A DNA stretch of 64,000 nucleotides from Phreatobacter cathodiphilus. Its GTDB lineage: Bacteria > Pseudomonadota > Alphaproteobacteria > Rhizobiales > Phreatobacteraceae. The stretch's first letter is position 1. Every line of letters starts with the position of its first letter. Below the pieces are notes generated by a model that saw nothing but the letters and a program-made list of their open reading frames with translations, did no database searches and was not told the origin of the DNA. Shown here one piece after another: positions 43,446 through 54,077 of the stretch. A program made the translations under genes and the position numbers. The stretch spans positions 2,410,001-2,474,000 of the forward strand of contig NZ_CP027668.1 of NCBI RefSeq assembly GCF_003008515.1. The letters run 5' to 3'.

Positions 43446-44306
43446 TCAGTTGCGCAGCACGATGCAGGCGCCTCCCGCCGCCCGGATGCGGTTGCAGAGG
43501 GCGTCCGCCGCCGGCCGCGTCTCGACCGGCACCCTGACCCGGAAGAACAGCGCGCGTCCGCGGCTGCGCAGGCGCTGGCCGAGCACCAGCGGTTGCACGT
43601 CGCCGAGCACGCCTGAGAGCCGCCCCTTCGCCCGCTGGTAGCCGGCGAGCGCCACCGCCCGCGAGAAATTGCCCGCGAGCTGCACGCCCCAGGGCGCGAA
43701 GGGCCCCTGGATGCCCGCGAGGAGCTCGCCCGGCCGCCGGAGCAGTGCCGTCACCATCAAGCAGTTCTGCGGCGGCTGGTCCTGCAGCCCGGCTTGCGGC
43801 ACCACGCCGCGGCGGCGATCCTCGGCCCAGTCCTCGGCCGTGCGCGCCGTGATCTGGAAAACGTAGTTCTGGGTTTCGAGCGGCAGCCCTCCCCGCCCGT
43901 CGAGGAAGGTCTGCACCCGCGTCGGCCCGCCGTTGTAGGCGGCCGCGGCGAGGCCGAGATTGCCGAACTGGCGGCGGAGGTCGGCGAGGAGCGCCGCCGA
44001 CGCCGCGATCGCCTGTTCGGGATCGAAGGGGTCGGCGAGGCCCCGTTCGCGCGCCGTCCCCGGCATGAACTGGGCGACGCCCTGCGCCCCGGCCGGGCTG
44101 ACGGCGCGGATGCGGAAGCGGCTCTCCACCCAGATCAGCCGCGTGAAGAAATGGACCGGCAGGTCGTGCCGGCGGGCGCCGGCCTCGATCAGCCGGCAGA
44201 TCGCCTGTTCCAGGGTCTCGACGGTGGCGGGCTGTGCCCTTGCCGGCAGGGCGGTGGCGCAAGCGAGCGCCGCCAGAAGAGCCCCCGTCGCCGGCCGGCT
44301 TCTCAT
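43446..44306 (-). CDS. lytic transglycosylase with SLT domain
   Basis: A 286-residue periplasmic muramidase. After a signal peptide (hydrophobic about residues 7-18) comes the SLT catalytic core: the glutamate in RLIWVESRFRIRAVSPAGAQGVAQFMPGTA, and the AAAAYNGGPTRVQTFL motif. The last 80 residues form a SPOR-like fold (RALFFRVRVPVETRPAADALCNRIRAAGG), which would bind denuded septal glycan. It cleaves peptidoglycan glycan strands. The ATG at 44306 overlaps the EamA stop codon by four bases, so the two genes are coupled. Confidence 0.9.
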   Translation of the reverse strand: MRSRPATGALLAALACATALPARAQPATVETLEQAICRLIEAGARRHDLPVHFFTRLIWVESRFRIRAVSPAGAQGVAQFMPGTARERGLADPFDPEQAIAASAALLADLRRQFGNLGLAAAAYNGGPTRVQTFLDGRGGLPLETQNYVFQITARTAEDWAEDRRRGVVPQAGLQDQPPQNCLMVTALLRRPGELLAGIQGPFAPWGVQLAGNFSRAVALAGYQRAKGRLSGVLGDVQPLVLGQRLRSRGRALFFRVRVPVETRPAADALCNRIRAAGGACIVLRN

Positions 44307-45208
44307 CGCGGCCGCGCCACCCAGATGCCCAGCATGATCGCGGCGCCGCCGGCGACCTGCGCCAGGCTCAGCGCCTCGCCCAGCACCGCCCAGGCGAAGA
44401 GCGCGGCGATCACCGCCTCGAGGAAGATCACCAGCGAGGAGAAGACGGTGGGCAGCGTGCCGAGTGCCACCGACAGGAGCCCCTGCCCCGCCGCATGGGT
44501 GAGCATGCCGAGCGCCAGCACCGCGAGCCAGCCCTGCATGCTCTGCGGCAGGATGCGCGGCTCCAGTACCAACGCGACGGCGAAGAGCACGAGGGCCGTC
44601 ACGGCAGTGGAGTGGAGGGTCAGCCGCGCCGCCCCGTGGGTCGTCCGCCCGGCCCGGATGGCGTGGAAATAGAGGCCGAAGAAGACGCCGGTCGCGAGGC
44701 CATAGAGGTCGCCGGACAGGCGCGAGCGGTCGACCTGCAGGCTGTCGCCGACGAGCGCCGCGCCGCCGGCGATGCACAGGGCGAGGCCCGCGAGAGTCGC
44801 CCCGGAGACGCGGTCCTTGAACCACAGCCAGGCGACGAGGATGACCCAGACCGGGGCGGTCGTGGCGAGGAAGGTCGAGTTGGCGATGGAGGTGTTGAGG
44901 ATGGACAGGTGCCAGAAGAACAGGTCGCCGGCGAAGAACAGGCCGGCGAGGACGCCCGGCAGGGTCAGCCCGGCGCGCTCCTTGCCGCCGCGATCCCCGA
45001 TCCGCATCCACAGGTAGAGGACGGGCAGCGCCAGCGCCGCGCGCCAGAAGGCCGAGGCGAAGGGGCCGACATCGGCGAGCCGCACGAAGACCGGCGAGAC
45101 CCCGAGCGCCGTCGCCCCCGCCAGGAGCGCCAGGAAGGCGCCGGCCCGGGAGGTGCCGGCACGGGAGGCGCCCGGCGCGGGCGTGAGCGTGGGAAGCGGG
45201 GTTGTCAT
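44303..45208 (-). CDS. EamA/DMT family transporter
   Basis: A 301-residue inner-membrane transporter with ten hydrophobic segments in two EamA repeats. Typical family stretches are FVRLADVGPFASAFWRAALALP and LFAWAVLGEALSLAQVAGGAAIMLGI. Members export small metabolites, often amino acids or nucleotides; the substrate is unknown. The ATG at 45208 is used; ATG at 45232 is possible. It overlaps the lytic transglycosylase gene by four bases. Whether a transporter and a peptidoglycan enzyme act together is not clear. Confidence 0.82.
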   Translation of the reverse strand: MTTPLPTLTPAPGASRAGTSRAGAFLALLAGATALGVSPVFVRLADVGPFASAFWRAALALPVLYLWMRIGDRGGKERAGLTLPGVLAGLFFAGDLFFWHLSILNTSIANSTFLATTAPVWVILVAWLWFKDRVSGATLAGLALCIAGGAALVGDSLQVDRSRLSGDLYGLATGVFFGLYFHAIRAGRTTHGAARLTLHSTAVTALVLFAVALVLEPRILPQSMQGWLAVLALGMLTHAAGQGLLSVALGTLPTVFSSLVIFLEAVIAALFAWAVLGEALSLAQVAGGAAIMLGIWVARPR

Positions 45209-45333
45209 GTCACGGGCTCGTCCCCGTTCCATAGGGGCCGGCGGGCCTGTGGACAAGCGCCGCGCCGCTTGACCGGGCGGCGCGAATTCGCGAACGAGTG
45301 CGGCTCCCTCCGCCCTCGCCCCTGGAGCCGCAC

Positions 45334-45579
45334 ATGGTCGATACCCAAAGCGTCGCAGCCGATCAGCTCAAATCCATCATCGAGCGCATCGAGCGCCTCG
45401 AGGAGGAGAAGAAGGCGCTGTCGGACGACATCAAGGACGTCTACGGCGAGGCCAAGGCCAACGGCTTCGACACCAAGGTGCTGCGCAAGATCATTTCCCT
45501 GCGCAAACAGGACCGCGACGAGCGCATGGAGGAGGAAGCGATCCTCGAGCTCTACAAGCAGGCCCTCGGCATGGCCTGA
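45334..45579 (+). CDS. gapR: DUF2312 protein GapR
   Basis: An 81-residue protein that is almost entirely the DUF2312/GapR domain: a long N-terminal helix with heptads ([23 protein letters not shown] near residue 11), then [22 protein letters not shown], a pattern highly conserved in alphaproteobacteria. GapR is a nucleoid-associated protein that forms a dimer-of-dimers clamp around overtwisted AT-rich DNA and aids replication in Caulobacter. GGAG precedes the ATG. It is flanked by EamA transporter genes on the opposite strand; no other nucleoid gene is near. Confidence 0.92.
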   Translation: MVDTQSVAADQLKSIIERIERLEEEKKALSDDIKDVYGEAKANGFDTKVLRKIISLRKQDRDERMEEEAILELYKQALGMA

Positions 45580-45588
45580 GGCCGGCCT

Positions 45589-46455
45589 TCAGGCCCGCTT
45601 CGGTCCGAAAGTGGCAAGGCCCGCCGCGGCGATGACCGCGGCGAAGCCGACATAGTCGAGCAGGCCGGGCCGGTCGCCGACCAGCACCATGGCGCCGACG
45701 ACGCCGACCACCGGAATGGCGAAGGTGGTCATCGAGGCGGCTCCCACCGTCAGCCGGTCGAGCAGCGTGAACCACAGCACATAGGCCAACGCCGTCGCCC
45801 CGACGACGTGATAGGCGATGGCGAAGGCCGTCCACGCCGACAGGCTCCCCGGCAGGGTCTCGCCGCTGACGACGAAGCCGACCGCCGCGACGCTTCCCGC
45901 CAGCAGCAGTTGATAACCGATCGCCACCATGCGGTCCGCCCGGTACGGCCGGCGCTTGAGATAGACTGAGCCCGCCGCCCAGCTCAGCGCCGCCACTACC
46001 GGGAACAGCACGCCGAGCGGATTGACCGTGCCGGTGAAGATTGGCGAGGCCAGCACCGCGATGCCGGCGAGGCCGACGACCAGCGCCGTGACGCGCGTGC
46101 GGTCGAGCTTTTCCCCCAGCACCCAATAGGCGAGCACGATGGCCCAGAGCGGCGTCGTGAAGGTGAGGATGGCCGCCCGCGAGGTCGTGGTGGCGAGCTG
46201 GGCGAAGACCACGGCGAGATTGAAGACGGTGATGTTGAGGAGGCCGCCGACCAGCAGCGGCACCACGTCGCTCCGCGCGAACCGCAGGGAACGGCCGGTG
46301 AGGAGCGCCGCCGCCAGCAGGATCAGCCCGCCGGCGCCCATGCCGCCCATGCGCAGCGCGAAGGGCGGCACTTCCGACAGGCCGATCTTCACGGCGGGCC
46401 AGTTGAGGCCCCAGAGGATGGCCAGGGCCGGCGGAATGAGGCGAATGGGGTCCAT
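45589..46455 (-). CDS. EamA/DMT family transporter
   Basis: A 288-residue transporter with ten membrane segments in two repeats. LAILWGLNWPAVKIGLSEVPPFALR near the N-terminus and LAYVLWFTLLDRLTVGAASMTTFAIPVVGV in the second repeat are typical. It is not close in sequence to the other EamA protein at 44303. The substrate is unknown. The ATG at 46455 follows GGGACGCC. It converges with gapR with only nine bases between stop codons. Confidence 0.82.
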   Translation of the reverse strand: MDPIRLIPPALAILWGLNWPAVKIGLSEVPPFALRMGGMGAGGLILLAAALLTGRSLRFARSDVVPLLVGGLLNITVFNLAVVFAQLATTTSRAAILTFTTPLWAIVLAYWVLGEKLDRTRVTALVVGLAGIAVLASPIFTGTVNPLGVLFPVVAALSWAAGSVYLKRRPYRADRMVAIGYQLLLAGSVAAVGFVVSGETLPGSLSAWTAFAIAYHVVGATALAYVLWFTLLDRLTVGAASMTTFAIPVVGVVGAMVLVGDRPGLLDYVGFAAVIAAAGLATFGPKRA

Positions 46456-46605
46456 GGCGTCCCGTCTCGTCCGGGGCGCGCGGCCGGTCCGGCACTGTGA
46501 TCGGCTCCGGCCGGGGGCCGGAGGGGCGCGGACCATGCAACGGATGGGCACGCCCCGCCATGGTGCGGCGTGCAGGTCAGGGGCGCATCGGCGCCCGCGG
46601 CCGGA

Positions 46606-48435
46606 TCAGCGGGAGAGGAAGGCGCCGCGCTGCGGCGTCGGCGCGGCGAAGTCGATCGTCCGCAGCGTGGAAACCGCCTGACCCGAGAAGCGCTGGGTCG
46701 GCACGGTAGCCGGGGCCGAGGCGGAGAAGGTCATGGCGACCACCTGGACCGGCTGCTGGATCAGGCGCTGGGCCCGCGGGTCGGGAGCATGCATGGCCGC
46801 GACGGCCGCGGCGCGCTCGGCCGGCTGGCGGGCGAAGACCACCGTGCCGCCGGCGCTCTCGGCATTGGGAGCCACCATGGCCGGCGCCGGGGCCGGACGG
46901 GCGGGACGTGCCGCCTGGCGGGCGGGCGGAGCGGCGGCGGTCCGCTGCACCGGCGCCGGACGCGCCTGGGGTTGCGGGTGCTGCGGCTGCGGGCCCTGCA
47001 GGGCCGGAGCGGCCGGCAGGGTGACGGGCTGCGACGGCGAGGCGAAGGCCAGCGCGATGGCCGGGGCGCCCTCGGCCGGGGCACGGCCGCGCTGCTCGCC
47101 GGTGGTGATGAGCGGCGGCAGCGCCGGGGCGGAAGCCGGGGCCGGTGCGGCGCTGGCGAGGACCTGCGGACGGGCGGGCGGCAGCGGCGCCTGCGCCACC
47201 GTCGCGGGCTCGGCAAGGACGGCGGGCCGGGCGGCGGGCTGCGGGGCGAGCGCGGCGACGGCCGTGGCCGGGGCGGGAGCCTCGCCCGGAATGGCGGGGC
47301 GGGCCGCCGGCAGCGGCGCGGCGACGAGGCGCTCGGCGGCGTCCTCCTCCTCGGCCGAGCCGCGCATGCGCTCGGCGGCGGGCGGCGCGCGCAGCGGCAC
47401 GGGCGCCTGGGCGATCAGCATTCGCGGCGGCGGGTTGGAGACGATCTGCACCGGGCGGCCCGGCGGCGGCTGGTTGATCGTGGTCGGGACGGGGGCGGCG
47501 GGCGCCGCGACGGCCGGAGCCGGCTGCGGGGCTGCGGCGACGGGCGGCGCCTGGACCGGCGCGGCCGCCGGCGGCGGTGCGGCCGGGCGGCGCTGCTGCT
47601 CGCCACCGCCGAACAGGCCGGCGAAGAGGCCCATCGAGTTGCTGCGCTGGCGGATCACGCCACCGCGTTCGCTGTCGTCGTCGAAAGTGGCGCTCTCGTC
47701 GGCGCGCGAATTGTAGAAGCGCGAGGCGGTGCCGCCGCGCGAGCGCACCATGGCGAGGGCCGTGTCGAAGCCGGCCATCGGCCGGCCGTCGGCGGGAATG
47801 TGGACCGTGCGGCCGTCGGGGAAGAGGCGGGCGAGATAATCGCGCGAGACCTTCGGCCAGTGGCGGACGGACCCGGTGTCCATGTGGACGAACTGGTTGG
47901 CCGAGCCAGGATAGAAGCCGACGCCGCCGCGCTGGAGCAGCATGCCCGCCTCGCGCACCCGCGTCATCGAGGCGCCGGGAATGTAGAAGTCCATCGCCTG
48001 GCCGCTGATGTGGCGCGACTGCTGGGCGACGGCGCGGGAGCGGCGGCGCAGCATGGCGTTGGTGCCGGCGGAGCGATAGGCCGAGACGACGTGGATCTGC
48101 GACTGGGCGCCGACCGAGCGATAGACCTCCCAGACGATGTCGAAGAGATGCGGATCCATCCGCGTCGGCTCGTCGCGGCGCCAGTCGCGCAGGAACCAGT
48201 TGAGCTTGTTCAGCGCGTCCTGGTCATAGCGGCCGTTGCGCTTGAAGGTGACGAGGATCTGCTCGCCCGTATGCTTGTGCAGCATCGACAGGGTGCGCGT
48301 GTCGCCGTTGGCGACGACCGTCTGGGTCGAGTTGCTGATGGTGATGAGGCAGCCGAGGCTCAGGGCGAAGGTAGCGGCCGTGCGCAGCGTGACGCGCGAC
48401 AGACGGCCGGGAACTGAGCGTTGGGCTGAGGACAC
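46606..48435 (-). CDS. DUF882 (M15-like) cell-wall protein with long Pro/Ala tail
   Basis: A 609-residue protein. An N-terminal membrane anchor or signal (about residues 17-35) precedes a DUF882/YcbK-type domain (about 50-220) with the zinc-peptidase-like motifs SAYRSAGTNAMLRRRSR, SRHISGQAMDFYIPG and FVHMDTGSVRHW, which resemble VanX/M15 D-Ala-D-Ala peptidases. The remaining nearly 390 residues are Pro/Ala-rich, low-complexity and probably disordered. The start is GTG at 48435. A role in peptidoglycan or outer membrane attachment is inferred from the domain. It follows the L,D-transpeptidase gene on the same strand. Confidence 0.82.
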   Translation of the reverse strand: MSSAQRSVPGRLSRVTLRTAATFALSLGCLITISNSTQTVVANGDTRTLSMLHKHTGEQILVTFKRNGRYDQDALNKLNWFLRDWRRDEPTRMDPHLFDIVWEVYRSVGAQSQIHVVSAYRSAGTNAMLRRRSRAVAQQSRHISGQAMDFYIPGASMTRVREAGMLLQRGGVGFYPGSANQFVHMDTGSVRHWPKVSRDYLARLFPDGRTVHIPADGRPMAGFDTALAMVRSRGGTASRFYNSRADESATFDDDSERGGVIRQRSNSMGLFAGLFGGGEQQRRPAAPPPAAAPVQAPPVAAAPQPAPAVAAPAAPVPTTINQPPPGRPVQIVSNPPPRMLIAQAPVPLRAPPAAERMRGSAEEEDAAERLVAAPLPAARPAIPGEAPAPATAVAALAPQPAARPAVLAEPATVAQAPLPPARPQVLASAAPAPASAPALPPLITTGEQRGRAPAEGAPAIALAFASPSQPVTLPAAPALQGPQPQHPQPQARPAPVQRTAAAPPARQAARPARPAPAPAMVAPNAESAGGTVVFARQPAERAAAVAAMHAPDPRAQRLIQQPVQVVAMTFSASAPATVPTQRFSGQAVSTLRTIDFAAPTPQRGAFLSR

Positions 48436-48653
48436 TATGACGGGGCTCTATCGTTGAACGAAGGACGGTACGTGAGCCCTTCCGGCGCGGCTCATGGTGA
48501 ACGTATCATCGTCAGGATCGGTTAAAGAACCCTGAGTTTCGTCAACGGATCGACAACCACGACGCCGCTCACGGATGCGTGACCGGTAGGCAGGAAAAGT
48601 GGCGAAATCATGCCAACTCCCCCGGCTCCGTTGCCGTCGTGGTCAATCGACCC

Positions 48654-50300
48654 TTAACCGCGCCCGCCTGAAAGCGCGGCCCTGACTCGCGCATTGTGGC
48701 CGTAGACGTCGGGAAGCTCAACCAGCGCGCCGGTCGAATCCACCGTCATCGTGAAATAGACGAGATGGATCGGAATCGCCTGGCGGAAGCGCACGGAGCG
48801 CTCGCCGCCGCCATAGAGGCTGCGCATCCGGCCGATCGTCCAGTTCTCCCCGGGCAGGGCGATGCCGAGCAGCAGCGCCGCCAGCTCCTCGGGATTCTGC
48901 ACCCTGACGCAGCCGTTGGAGAGCGTGCGGTTGGACCGGCCGAAATCGCCGCGCGAGGGCGTGTCGTGCAGGTAGATCGCGTGGCGGTTCGGGAACATGA
49001 ACTTCATGCGGCCGAGGGCGTTGGCCGTGCCCGGCGGCTGGCGGAACGTGTAGCGGCCGACATTGGCCGAGGCCCAGTTGATGGTCGAGGCGTCGACGAC
49101 CCGGCCGCCCTGCGTCACCTGGATGCCGCGGCGGGCGAAATAGCCGCCGCCGTTGCGGCTGGCCGGCCCGAGCATGGAGCGCCGCACGATCGAGATCGGC
49201 ACGTGCCAGGACGGATTGAGCACGATGAAGCTCATCGCGTCGGAGAAGACGGGCGTCTGGGTCTCCGGTCGCCCGACCACGGCGCGGGTGCTGTGGACGA
49301 CCTGCGTGCCCTGCACGACGTTGACCTGCGCCTCGGTGGAATTGACCCAGATATGGGTCTCGCCGAGTTGGCGCGGCAGCCAGCGCCAGCGCTCCAGGTT
49401 GGCGATGAGGTCGCGCTCGCGCAGCGCGTGGCGGCGCGTCGCCTCGGTGGTGGTCATCTCGCGCCGCTCGCCGCGCATCTCGACGAGCTTGGCGCGCAGG
49501 CGGCGGAAGCCGGGATGGGGCGGATTGAAGCCGTCGATGGCGGCGGTGACGTTCTCGGCGCGGGCGACGCTCTCCAGCGCCGCGGTCGTCTCGATGCGCG
49601 GCGGCGACACGTCGAAATAACCGGACAGGCGCTTCGGATCGGTGCGGCCGCCCGAGGCGTGGGAGGCGTAGAGCGCCACGGCACGGGCCAGCGCCAGTTC
49701 GAGCCGAGCGACGCTCTCGGCGGTGCGCGGGCCGGTGGGAAGCTGGATGCGGTAGGCGGCGGGATCGAGACCGTCCTCGCCGGCCTGGCCGAGCCGGGTC
49801 AAGGCCGCCTGACCGCGTTCCGCGACCACGCCGTCGCGCACGAAGAGCGGCTGGTAGCCGCGGCCGGCATAGAAGGGGTTGAGCTGCTGCTGCAGGGCGC
49901 GGTCGCCGCCGGGACGCGCCAGGATGATGCGCAACTGCTGGGCGACGCGCTCCACCGTGATGGCGGGGTCGGGCTGGCCCTCCTCGAGGAGGCTCGGCGG
50001 ATCGTCGGGGATGGCGGCGAAATCGGCTTCCGTCGGCTGCGGCACCTCGGGGGCGCGCGCCGTCTCGGGGGCCTCGTCGTCGGCGTTGGGAGCTTCGGCG
50101 AGGATCGGCGAGGGCGGGAAGGCTTCAAGGCCGAAGTCACGCGCCGCCACCGGTCCGACCGCGTCGAGCGGCGGGCGCGGGATGGCCTGTTCGACCTCCC
50201 AGTCGGCGAGACGGAAGCGCTGGGCCGGTTCGGCCTGTGCCGTTGCCAGCGATCCTGAGCCGATCAGGGCGCAAGCAAGGAAAGCCGACTGCCAATGCAT
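48654..50300 (-). CDS. L,D-transpeptidase (YcbB/LdtD type)
   Basis: A 548-residue periplasmic transpeptidase. A signal peptide (residues 1-23) is followed by a scaffold with a peptidoglycan-binding-like region (about 85-200) and the YkuD catalytic domain. The active site reads HDTPSRGDFGRSNRTLSNGCVRV: His, Ser and the catalytic Cys near the C-terminus. It forms 3-3 crosslinks or anchors proteins to meso-diaminopimelate. The ATG at 50300 follows GAGGGGACC. It lies between the response regulator and DUF882 genes, all on the same strand. The AT-rich spacer to DUF882 (218 bases) may hold a separate promoter. Confidence 0.9.
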   Translation of the reverse strand: MHWQSAFLACALIGSGSLATAQAEPAQRFRLADWEVEQAIPRPPLDAVGPVAARDFGLEAFPPSPILAEAPNADDEAPETARAPEVPQPTEADFAAIPDDPPSLLEEGQPDPAITVERVAQQLRIILARPGGDRALQQQLNPFYAGRGYQPLFVRDGVVAERGQAALTRLGQAGEDGLDPAAYRIQLPTGPRTAESVARLELALARAVALYASHASGGRTDPKRLSGYFDVSPPRIETTAALESVARAENVTAAIDGFNPPHPGFRRLRAKLVEMRGERREMTTTEATRRHALRERDLIANLERWRWLPRQLGETHIWVNSTEAQVNVVQGTQVVHSTRAVVGRPETQTPVFSDAMSFIVLNPSWHVPISIVRRSMLGPASRNGGGYFARRGIQVTQGGRVVDASTINWASANVGRYTFRQPPGTANALGRMKFMFPNRHAIYLHDTPSRGDFGRSNRTLSNGCVRVQNPEELAALLLGIALPGENWTIGRMRSLYGGGERSVRFRQAIPIHLVYFTMTVDSTGALVELPDVYGHNARVRAALSGGRG

Positions 50301-50441
50301 CGTGGTCCCCTCGGTCCTGCGAGCGAATCCGGCACGGACCGCCCCCTTCTGCACGTAGCGTTTTTCGATCATGCGCCTCGGTTCCGATCAAGCCACGTTC
50401 GCCTCATCGCCGCGAATATCGGGCTCTGCGAGGATTTGCAG

Positions 50442-51923
<1,482 letters not shown>

Positions 51924-51980
51924 GGCATGCACTCCCGGGGATGCGGATGTCTCGATTCGGGAGAGGGTGGTGGGCGCCGC

Positions 51981-51996
51981 TTAAGGGCCGGTTAAC
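51981..51996. promoter_or_regulatory. perfect CtrA box TTAA-N7-TTAAC
   Basis: TTAA (51981-51984), seven bases (GGGCCGG), TTAAC (51992-51996): an exact match to the CtrA consensus. It lies in the 102-base gap upstream of the sigma-54-type regulator (start 51923) and downstream of the convergent-side glycosyltransferase stop. Chance occurrence in GC-rich DNA is very low. Confidence 0.75.
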
Positions 51997-52025
51997 GCCG
52001 CTCTAACGGGTTGCCCCCCGACGGA

Positions 52026-53042
52026 TCAGGCGGCGCGGGCGGCGGCGGCGAAAGGGGCGAGCGCGGCGGCGAACTGGCGGGCGGCGGCGTCCCAGGTGCG
52101 GGTTTCGGCAACCGCGCGACAGGCGCGGCGATCGAGGACGAGGGCGCCGGCGATCGCCGCCGCGAGATCCTCGTCGAGCACGCCGACGGCCGGATCGGTG
52201 ACGACGTCGAGGGGTCCGGGCACCGGGAAGGCCGCCACCGGCACGCCCGAGGCCATCGCCTCCTGCATGACGTTGCCATAGGTGTCGGTGCGGCTGGTAA
52301 AGACGAAGACGTCGGCGGCCGCATAGGTGGCCGCGAGGTCCTCCCCCGTCTTCACGCCGAGGAACACCGCCTCGGGGAACCGCCTCTCCAGCTCGGCGCG
52401 CTGCGGGCCGTCGCCGACCACGACCTTGGTCCCCGGCACGTCGAGCGACAGGAAGGCCTCGAGGTTCTTCTCCACCGCCAGCCGTCCGACGCTGAGCATG
52501 ACCGGCCCCGGCAGGTCCAGGCTCGCGCGTTCCCGCGGCCGGAACAAGGTGGTGTCGACACCGCGCGACCAGATTGCCAGGTTGGCGAAGCCCCAGCCGG
52601 CGAGCTCCCGCCGCATCGTCTCGGTCGGCACCAGGGTGCGCGTCGCCGCGCCGTGGAAGCGGCGCAGCCAGGCATAGGTCAGCGCCTCCGGGATCGGCGC
52701 CCGCGCCCGCACGTATTCGGGATAGCGGGTGTGATAGCTGGTGGTGAAGGGAAGCCCCCGCGCCAGCGCCCAGCGCCGCGCCGCGTGGCCGACCGGCCCT
52801 TCCGTCGCGATGTGCAGCGCTTGCGGGCTCATGGCGTCGAGCCGCGCGGCGATGGCGGGTCCCGCGCCGATCGCCAGGCGGATGTCGGGATAGGTCGGCA
52901 AGGGCCAGGTGGGCAGGCCCTCCGGCGTCACGAACTGCGCCGAGACCCCGAGCCCCGCCAGCGCCGCGGCGGTCTCTGTGAGCGAGCGCACCACCCCGTT
53001 GACCTGCGGCGCCCAGGCGTCGGTGGCGATGGCGAGACGCAT
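52026..53042 (-). CDS. glycosyltransferase family 4 (GT-B)
   Basis: A 338-residue GT-B enzyme. The N-terminal domain opens with MRLAIATDAWAPQVNGVVRSLT; the donor domain has RGVDTTLFRP, LSVGRLAVEKN and the E-x7-E motif TDTYGNVMQEAMASG. Family 4 enzymes of this type glycosylate diacylglycerol or other lipids, using a retaining mechanism. Here it follows, by 13 bases, a phosphoesterase that resembles PlcP, and a methyltransferase for lipids lies upstream. A lipid substrate is therefore likely but inferred from context. The ATG at 53042 is used; one at 53063 is possible. Confidence 0.85.
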   Translation of the reverse strand: MRLAIATDAWAPQVNGVVRSLTETAAALAGLGVSAQFVTPEGLPTWPLPTYPDIRLAIGAGPAIAARLDAMSPQALHIATEGPVGHAARRWALARGLPFTTSYHTRYPEYVRARAPIPEALTYAWLRRFHGAATRTLVPTETMRRELAGWGFANLAIWSRGVDTTLFRPRERASLDLPGPVMLSVGRLAVEKNLEAFLSLDVPGTKVVVGDGPQRAELERRFPEAVFLGVKTGEDLAATYAAADVFVFTSRTDTYGNVMQEAMASGVPVAAFPVPGPLDVVTDPAVGVLDEDLAAAIAGALVLDRRACRAVAETRTWDAAARQFAAALAPFAAAARAA

Positions 53043-53055
53043 CGGGGCCTCCGGA

Positions 53056-53880
53056 TCAGGCATTCACCCGCGAGCGGCCCGGCAGGACGACGGGGATGTC
53101 CGGCTCGGCCCGGTCGTTGTCGACAAGTGCCGGGGCGGCGACGAGCTCCGTCCAGCGGATGATCTCGAAGCGGCCGTCATAGCCCTCCACGAGGGCGGTG
53201 CAGCTCTCCACCCAGTCGCCGCAGTTCATGTAGCGGATGCCCGACTGGTCCTTGATGGCGGCGTGGTGGATGTGGCCGCAGATGACGCCGTCGACCTTCT
53301 GCCGCCGTGCCTCGACCGCCAGAGCCTCCTCGAAGGCGCCGATGAAGTTCACAGCCTTCTTCACCTTGAACTTGGCCCAGGCGGAGAGCGACCAGTAGGT
53401 CAGGCCCATGCGCCGGCGCACGAAGTTGAGCCAGCGGTTGCAGTAGAGCGCCGCGTCGTAGGCCCAGTCGCCGAGATGGGCGAGCCAGCGCGCATGCATG
53501 ACCACCACGTCGAAGGCGTCGCCGTGGATGACCAGGAACCGGCGCCCGTCCGCCGCCTCGTGGACGATCTGGTCCATGACCTCGATGCCGCCAAAATGCG
53601 TGCCGAAATAGTCGCGCATGAACTCGTCGTGGTTGCCGGGCAGATAGGTGATCTGGCTACCCTTGCGCACCGCCCGGAGCAGCTTCTGCACCACGTCGTT
53701 GTGAGCCTGCGGCCAGTACCAGCCACGCCTCAACTGCCAGCCGTCGACGATGTCGCCGACGAGATAGATGACGTCCGCGTCGTTGTGCCGGAGGAAATCG
53801 ATGAGGAGGGCCGCCTGCGAACCCCGGGCGCCGAGATGGACATCCGAGATGAAAATGGCCCTGTGCCGCTTCTGCACCAT
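53056..53880 (-). CDS. metallophosphoesterase, LpxH/PlcP-like
   Basis: A 274-residue phosphoesterase with a complete active site: ISDVHLGARGS, VGDIVDGWQ, GNHDEFMR, HGDAFDVVV and CGHIHHA. Databases usually name this group UDP-2,3-diacylglucosamine diphosphatase (LpxH), but the alphaproteobacterial subgroup includes PlcP, a phospholipase C that acts under phosphate starvation. The AHNDVVQKLLRAVRKG segment between motifs fits the PlcP-like subgroup. The immediate downstream gene is a lipid-type glycosyltransferase, which favours PlcP; LpxH remains possible. The ATG at 53880 has a weak ribosome binding site. It is divergent from the methyltransferase gene. Confidence 0.75.
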   Translation of the reverse strand: MVQKRHRAIFISDVHLGARGSQAALLIDFLRHNDADVIYLVGDIVDGWQLRRGWYWPQAHNDVVQKLLRAVRKGSQITYLPGNHDEFMRDYFGTHFGGIEVMDQIVHEAADGRRFLVIHGDAFDVVVMHARWLAHLGDWAYDAALYCNRWLNFVRRRMGLTYWSLSAWAKFKVKKAVNFIGAFEEALAVEARRQKVDGVICGHIHHAAIKDQSGIRYMNCGDWVESCTALVEGYDGRFEIIRWTELVAAPALVDNDRAEPDIPVVLPGRSRVNA

Positions 53881-54077
53881 CGTCCGGCTCCCGGCCGCTG
53901 ATCCCCTTTGGTGCGGGCAGCAAGACCAGATTCGCCTTGCGCTTTTGTGACAGGCGCGGCGACGCGACGCCGGCCGCTGTCGTCCAACCGTCGTGGAGCC
54001 TTGCTAGCCCTCGCTGGATGCCGGCCCGGCACCGCGATTCGGAACCCGCCGGCCCGACGAGCAGACGGAGGCGCCGG

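Noticed and set aside
53947-53953. CTGTCAC (minus strand) as a full Pho box
   Set aside because: Only one half matches; the second half agrees at about two of seven positions. Kept only as weak context in the lipid finding.
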